Below, piece after piece: positions 59,874-64,000 of a DNA stretch of 64,000 bases. The DNA lies in NCBI RefSeq assembly GCF_014199625.1, contig NZ_JACHNY010000001.1, positions 744,001 through 808,000 on the forward strand, in the 5' to 3' direction. Source of the stretch: Sphingomonas abaci (GTDB lineage Bacteria; Pseudomonadota; Alphaproteobacteria; Sphingomonadales; Sphingomonadaceae). A model generated the notes under the pieces. The model searched no databases. It had not been told where the DNA came from and was given only the letters and a program-made list of their open reading frames with translations. The position numbers and the translations under genes were made by a program. The stretch's first letter is position 1. Every line of letters starts with the position of its first letter.

Positions 59874-60923
59874 ATGACCGGTGGAATGATCGTACCAGTG
59901 ATCCTGTCGGGTGGTTCGGGAACCCGACTCTGGCCGATGTCCCGTCCGGAACGTCCCAAGCAATTCCTGCCCCTGACCGCCGACGACACCATGCTCCAGC
60001 TCACCGCGCGTCGTGCGCGCGGCGAGCGGTTCGGCGCGCCGATCGTGGTCGCCAATGCCAGCCATGCGGAGATGGTGGAGACGCAGCTCGAGGCCGCCGG
60101 CATCGCGGCCGAAGCGGTGATCCTGGAGCCGGCGGCGCGCAACACCGCGCCCGCCATCGCGCTTGCCGCGCTAGCCGCGCCCAAGCCGGACGATGCGCTG
60201 CTGGTCATGCCGTCCGACCATGTCATCGCCGATGTCGACGCCTTCCACGCCGCGATCACCGCCGCGCTGCCGCTGGTCAATGACGGCTGGCTGGTCACCT
60301 TCGGCATCGAGCCCGACGCGCCGGAGACCGGCTATGGCTGGATCCAGACCGGCGACGAGATCGCCCCCGGCGTCCACCGCGTCGCCCGCTTCGTCGAGAA
60401 GCCGCCGCGCGACCGGGCCGAGGCGATGCTGGCCGCCGGCGGCCATGCCTGGAACGGCGGCATCTTCCTGTTCCGCGCCGACATCTTCCTGGGCGCGCTG
60501 GCCAGCCACGCGCCGGAGATGCTGCGCTGTGCCCAGCGCGCGATGGACGCCGCCACCCGCGAGGGCACGCGCATCCTGCCCGATGCCGAGGCGTTCGGCG
60601 CGTCGCCCGCCGATTCGATCGACTATGCCGTGATGGAAAAGGCCGACCGCGTGGCGGTGGTGCCGGTGGCCATGGGCTGGTCCGACGTCGGGAGCTGGGA
60701 CGCGCTGCACGCCATCAGCGAGCGCGACGGCGACGGCAATTGCCACCGGGGCGAGGTGATCGCGCTCGACACCAGCAACTGCCTGCTCCGGTCCGACGGG
60801 GTGCGGATCGCGGCGGTCGGAGTCTCCGACCTGGTCGTGGTGGCGAGCGGCAACGATGTGCTGATCCTGCCGCGCGGCCGCAGCCAGGAGATCAAGAAGC
60901 TGATCGAGGCGATGAAGCGGTGA
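59874..60923 (+). CDS. manC: mannose-1-phosphate guanylyltransferase
   Basis: A 349-residue enzyme making GDP-mannose. Seen: SGGSGTRLWPMSRPERPKQF at residues 12-31, LVMPSDHVIADVDAFH, FVEKPPRDRAEAML with the sugar-binding FVEKP, and GWSDVGSWDAL. It lacks the C-terminal isomerase domain of bifunctional AlgA/ManC, so the isomerase is likely the separate protein at 52212. Ribosome binding site AGGAGG at 59865-59870. The sigma-54 promoter and the PrsK gene upstream suggest control by PrsR for exopolysaccharide supply. Confidence 0.93.
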   Translation: MTGGMIVPVILSGGSGTRLWPMSRPERPKQFLPLTADDTMLQLTARRARGERFGAPIVVANASHAEMVETQLEAAGIAAEAVILEPAARNTAPAIALAALAAPKPDDALLVMPSDHVIADVDAFHAAITAALPLVNDGWLVTFGIEPDAPETGYGWIQTGDEIAPGVHRVARFVEKPPRDRAEAMLAAGGHAWNGGIFLFRADIFLGALASHAPEMLRCAQRAMDAATREGTRILPDAEAFGASPADSIDYAVMEKADRVAVVPVAMGWSDVGSWDALHAISERDGDGNCHRGEVIALDTSNCLLRSDGVRIAAVGVSDLVVVASGNDVLILPRGRSQEIKKLIEAMKR

Positions 60924-60980
60924 TGGAGGGGGGCGGGGCGCGAAGGCGGCGCCCTGCCCGCTGGCCTGCTGCGCAGTGCC

Positions 60981-61044
60981 CGACCTGGAACAGGTCGAGC
61001 AGCGCGCATTCCTGTATCACCCCGGCGGAAGCCGGGACGGCTGG
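60981..61044. repeat. palindrome and single REP-like unit after manC
   Basis: CGACCTGGAACAGGTCG at 60981-60997 is a perfect inverted repeat with a 3-base loop, possibly a transcript end. CACCCCGGCGGAAGCCGGGACGG at 61019-61041 is a REP-like unit. No T-run follows either. Confidence 0.45.
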
Positions 61045-61097
61045 CTGAAGTCGGCAAACGCGTACGGCACCCGACCCGGCCCGAGTGAACCCTGGGG

Positions 61098-62957
61098 CTA
61101 CGCCGTCTCCAGCCCCTCGCTCGCCTCCAGCCAGCGCGCCTCCGCCGTCTCCAGCTTCGCCGCCGCGTCGGCGCGGCGCTTCATCAGCTCGGTCATCGAC
61201 AGCCGCGCCAGCGCCGGTTCGGCGCGTTTGGGATCGGCCATCGCCGCGTCCAGCTTGGCGACCTCGGCCGACCAGCGCGCCGTCTCCGCCTCGGCGTCGC
61301 GCGCCTCCTTGCGCAGCGCCTTTTCCGCGTCTCGGGCGAGCGCGGTCTTCTTCGCCGCCTTGCGCTCCGCCTTGGACTGGCCATCGCCCGAGCCGGCATC
61401 GCCCTTGAGGACGAAGGCGATGTAATCGTCCAGCGTCCCGTCGAACTCGCGCGCGGTGCCGTCGTCGACCAGCACCAGGCGGTCCGCCGTCATCTCCAGC
61501 ATGTGGCGGTCGTGGCTGACCAGCACCACCGCGCCGGTATAGGCGTTGAGGGCCTGGACCAGCGCCTCGCGCGCATCGACGTCGAGGTGGTTGGTCGGCT
61601 CGTCGAGGATCAGGAGGTGCGGCGCCTCGCGCGTGATCAGCGCCAGCGCCAGGCGGGCGCGCTCGCCGCCCGACAGCCGGCCGACCTTGGTGGTCGCCTT
61701 GTCGCCCGAAAAGCCGAACCGGCCGAGCTGCGCGCGCACCGCTGCCGGGGTCGCGCCGCGCATGATCCGGGTCATGTGTTCGAGCGGCGTGTCGTCCGCG
61801 TCGAGCTCCTCGACCTGATATTGGGTGAAATAGCCGACGCGCATCTTGCCCGACGAGCCCATGTCGCCGTCCATCGGGGTGAGCTGCGCCGCCAGCAGCC
61901 GGGCCAGCGTCGTCTTGCCGTTGCCGTTGCGACCCAGGAGCGCGATCCGGTCATCCGGGTCGATGCGCAGGTTCAGCCGCTTCAGGATCGGCGTCTCGGC
62001 ATAGCCGACGCTCGCCATGTCGAGCGTGATCAGCGGCGGGCGCAACGCGTCGGGATCGGGGAAGCCGAACGACAATGTCGGGTCGTTCGCCATCTCGGCG
62101 ATCGGTTGCAGCTTCGACAGCATCTTCTGCCGGCTCTGCGCCTGTTTGGCGGTCGACGCGCGGGCCGAGTTGCGGGCGATATAGTCCTGCAACTTGGCGC
62201 GCTGCGCCTCCTGGTTGGCCTTGGCGGCGGCGAGCTGCGCCATCCGCTCGGCCCGCTGCCGCTCGAACGAGTCGTAGCCGCCGGGGTAGAGCGTCACCTT
62301 GCCGCCCTGCAGGTGCAGGATATGGTCGACGACATTGTTCAGGAAGTCGCGCTCGTGGCTGACCAGAAGGATGGTGGCGCGATAGGATTTGAGGAAATCC
62401 TCCAGCCACATCACCGCTTCCAGGTCGAGATGGTTCGACGGCTCGTCGAGCAGCAGCACGTCGGGGGCGGAGAACAGCAGGGCGGCGAGCGCGACGCGCA
62501 TCTTCCACCCGCCCGAGAAGCTCTTGAGCGGACGCGCCTGCATCGCCTCGTCGAAGCCCAGCCCTTGCAGGATGCTGGCGGCGCGCGCCGGCGCGGTATA
62601 GGCGTCGATCGCGATCAGCCGCTCATAGATGTCGCCCAGCTTGTCCGGGTCCTCCTCGGTCTCGCTCCGGATCATCAGCGCGGCGCGTTCGACATCGGCG
62701 GCCAGCACCGTGTCGAACGGCGTCGCCTCGCCGTCCGGGGCCTCCTGCGCGATATAGCCCAGCCGGCTGCCCTTGGGCATCTCGGCGGCGCCGTCATCGG
62801 GTTCGAGCATCCCCGCGATCACCCGCACCAGGGTCGACTTGCCCGCGCCGTTGCGGCCGATCAGGCCGACCCGGCTGCCGGGCGGCAGCGCCGCGGACGC
62901 GCCGTCGATGATCGTGCGGCCGCCCAGGCGCACGGTGATGCCATTCAGATTGAGCAT
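61098..62957 (-). CDS. ABC-F family ATP-binding protein (ribosome-associated type)
   Basis: A 619-residue protein with two ABC ATPase domains and no membrane part. First domain Walker A GRNGAGKSTLVRV and signature FSGGWKMRVALAAALL-like SGGWKMR; second domain GRNGNGKTTLARL and LSGGERARLALALI; linker with ATP-binding cassette-F features; C-terminal coiled coil rich in Ala/Lys/Arg (about 530-619). Resembles Uup/YheS-type proteins that act on the ribosome. Ribosome binding site GAGGCGGG. Drug-resistance subtypes cannot be excluded but housekeeping is likelier. Confidence 0.88.
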   Translation of the reverse strand: MLNLNGITVRLGGRTIIDGASAALPPGSRVGLIGRNGAGKSTLVRVIAGMLEPDDGAAEMPKGSRLGYIAQEAPDGEATPFDTVLAADVERAALMIRSETEEDPDKLGDIYERLIAIDAYTAPARAASILQGLGFDEAMQARPLKSFSGGWKMRVALAALLFSAPDVLLLDEPSNHLDLEAVMWLEDFLKSYRATILLVSHERDFLNNVVDHILHLQGGKVTLYPGGYDSFERQRAERMAQLAAAKANQEAQRAKLQDYIARNSARASTAKQAQSRQKMLSKLQPIAEMANDPTLSFGFPDPDALRPPLITLDMASVGYAETPILKRLNLRIDPDDRIALLGRNGNGKTTLARLLAAQLTPMDGDMGSSGKMRVGYFTQYQVEELDADDTPLEHMTRIMRGATPAAVRAQLGRFGFSGDKATTKVGRLSGGERARLALALITREAPHLLILDEPTNHLDVDAREALVQALNAYTGAVVLVSHDRHMLEMTADRLVLVDDGTAREFDGTLDDYIAFVLKGDAGSGDGQSKAERKAAKKTALARDAEKALRKEARDAEAETARWSAEVAKLDAAMADPKRAEPALARLSMTELMKRRADAAAKLETAEARWLEASEGLETA

Positions 62958-63048
62958 CCCGCCTCAATAACGATTGCTGCGGTGCAGCCAAGCACCATCG
63001 TCATCTCGCCCCTCTTGCACCGCCGCTGGTGCTTCCCAGCTAGGGGCG

Positions 63049-63786
63049 ATGCCGCTCGCTCCACCGACCCCGACCGAACGCCTGCGCGCCGCGTTGCCCA
63101 CGGCGGCGGTGGTGGCGCTGATCGGCTATGCGCTGGTCGCGGGGCTGACTTGGACGAATTCCACGGCGCGGGATGCGGCCATCGCCACCTTCGACGTGGC
63201 CCCACCGTCCCCCGATCCCATACGGGTCGTGCCGAAGAAGGTCGCCACCCACCGCCCGCGCGGCGCTGCGGCGCCGCCGAACCTGCGTTCCCAGGCGACG
63301 CCGGTCGTCGCGCCCCCGCCGGTGCTGCCCCCGCCCGTGCCAGTCGTCGCCGCGCCGGTCGCGGGCACGGGCGCGGATCCCAGCGCGGGCGCGGCGGCGC
63401 GTCCCGGCCCCGGCAGCGGCGCGGGCGGGATAGGCAACGGCACGGGCAGCGGCGGCTATGGCGACGGCAACGGTTATGGCGACGACGAGACACCGCCCCG
63501 GCTGCTGCGCGGGCGGCTGAAGGACTCGGACTATCCGGACGCGGCGGCGGAGGCCGGGGCCGGCGGCACCGTGTCGGTCCGCTATTATGTCGAGGTCGAC
63601 GGCCGCGCCACCGGTTGCCGGGTCACGCACAGCAGCGGCAGCGCCCTGCTCGACGCCACCACTTGCCGGCTGATCGAAAAGCGCTTCCGCTACGACCCGT
63701 CGCGCGATGCGGATGGTCGCCCGGTCCGCTCGATCGTGGTGGTCGACCACGACTGGATCGTGGAACGCGAGCCGGCCGAACGTTAA
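63049..63786 (+). CDS. TonB family energy transducer
   Basis: A 245-residue inner-membrane protein: one N-terminal helix (about 17-38), a long Pro/Ala/Gly periplasmic linker (50-150), then a TonB C-terminal domain (about 160-240) with LKDSDYPDAAAEAGAGGTVSVRYYVEVDGRATGCRV and LLDATTCRLIEKRFRYDP. It delivers proton-motive force to outer-membrane TonB-dependent receptors. No exbB/exbD genes adjacent. Start ATG 63049 has AGGGGCG just upstream. Confidence 0.85.
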   Translation: MPLAPPTPTERLRAALPTAAVVALIGYALVAGLTWTNSTARDAAIATFDVAPPSPDPIRVVPKKVATHRPRGAAAPPNLRSQATPVVAPPPVLPPPVPVVAAPVAGTGADPSAGAAARPGPGSGAGGIGNGTGSGGYGDGNGYGDDETPPRLLRGRLKDSDYPDAAAEAGAGGTVSVRYYVEVDGRATGCRVTHSSGSALLDATTCRLIEKRFRYDPSRDADGRPVRSIVVVDHDWIVEREPAER

Positions 63787-64000
63787 TCAGATCAGCGCCA
63801 GTTCCGCCAGCTTGCCCATCAGGGCCGGCGGCAGCGCGGTCAGGCCGCTGGCGTCGCCGCCGCCCAGATCGGCGGGCGCGTCGGCCTGTTCCAGATAGCG
63901 CCAACCCTGGTGGGCGCGCTTGGGCCGCGCCTGGACCAGCACCAGTTCGGGTCGAAGATGGATCGCGATCCGCCCGGCTTCCGCCTCGCCGAAGCGCAGG
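63787..64000 (-). CDS. DUF1489 family protein, C-terminal part only
   Basis: The last 71 codons of a gene that runs off the right end. The visible protein reads RAHQGWRYLEQADAPADL and ends LPPALMGKLAELALI, the usual C-terminus of the DUF1489 family of alphaproteobacteria, a small conserved protein of unknown function. Stop codon at 63787-63789 is one base after the TonB gene stop on the other strand. Confidence 0.7.
   Translation of the reverse strand, partial: LRFGEAEAGRIAIHLRPELVLVQARPKRAHQGWRYLEQADAPADLGGGDASGLTALPPALMGKLAELALI

Noticed and set aside
1..64000. Mobile elements, prophage or integrase remnants
   Set aside because: No transposase, integrase, phage structural gene or terminal repeats were recognised; codon use is even apart from the repeat protein.

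Overview
The window is a high-GC alphaproteobacterial chromosome segment, most likely from Sphingomonas or a close relative. The evidence is gene content typical of the group: an ornithine decarboxylase next to a deoxyhypusine-synthase-like enzyme (sphingomonads are known for sym-homospermidine), class I PHA synthase with phasin, a single long RelA/SpoT enzyme, the divergent J-domain/BolA pair, PrsK/PrsR of the PEP-CTERM/exosortase system, and Caulobacter-like xylose oxidation genes. No tRNA, rRNA, CRISPR array, insertion sequence or prophage gene was seen; the segment reads as core chromosome with a few accessory islands.

Layout. 0-4 kb: threonine/serine dehydratase, then the polyamine pair behind a leader RNA that can hide the ribosome binding site. 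4-10.2 kb: a LuxR-type regulator followed by a five-gene secretion locus that looks like a Fap functional-amyloid system: an Asn/Ser/Thr repeat protein, two small secreted proteins, a C39 cysteine-protease lipoprotein and an outer-membrane beta-barrel with an N-terminal coiled coil. 10-16.9 kb: GH15 glucanase and SDR pair, murA, a Crp/Fnr regulator and clpS. 17-21.9 kb: phaC and phasin with palindromic operators between them, an alaC-type aminotransferase, and a TSUP transporter. 21.9-37.4 kb: c-di-GMP enzyme, rsh, nitronate monooxygenase, J-domain/bolA, GST, Nudix, hydrolase, PAS-GAF protein, thyA, a frameshifted methyltransferase, prfB and a class A penicillin-binding protein.

37.6-47.7 kb is the second accessory region: two nucleotidyltransferases, a CDP-glycerol-glycerophosphotransferase-like protein, a CDP-alcohol phosphotransferase with an extra N-terminal domain, an asparagine-synthase-type amidotransferase, a flippase, a lipid-kinase-like protein and a Tam41-like nucleotidyltransferase. 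Together they look like a pathway that phosphorylates, activates, decorates and exports an unusual lipid or phosphoglycan. 47.7-49.6 kb: xylX/xylB-like genes. 49.8-64 kb: PhzF-like protein, cation diffusion facilitator, pdxH, mannose-6-phosphate isomerase, bamD, recN, prsR/prsK, manC behind a sigma-54 type promoter, an ABC-F ATPase, a TonB-like protein and the 3' part of a DUF1489 gene. Intergenic gaps are all below about 280 bases; several hold REP-type palindromes.

The two best candidates for something little described are the Fap-like amyloid locus, where the two minor secreted proteins carry a motif resembling a C39-protease leader, and the split lipid-headgroup cluster. All functional calls rest on motifs and remembered family features; no database search was possible.
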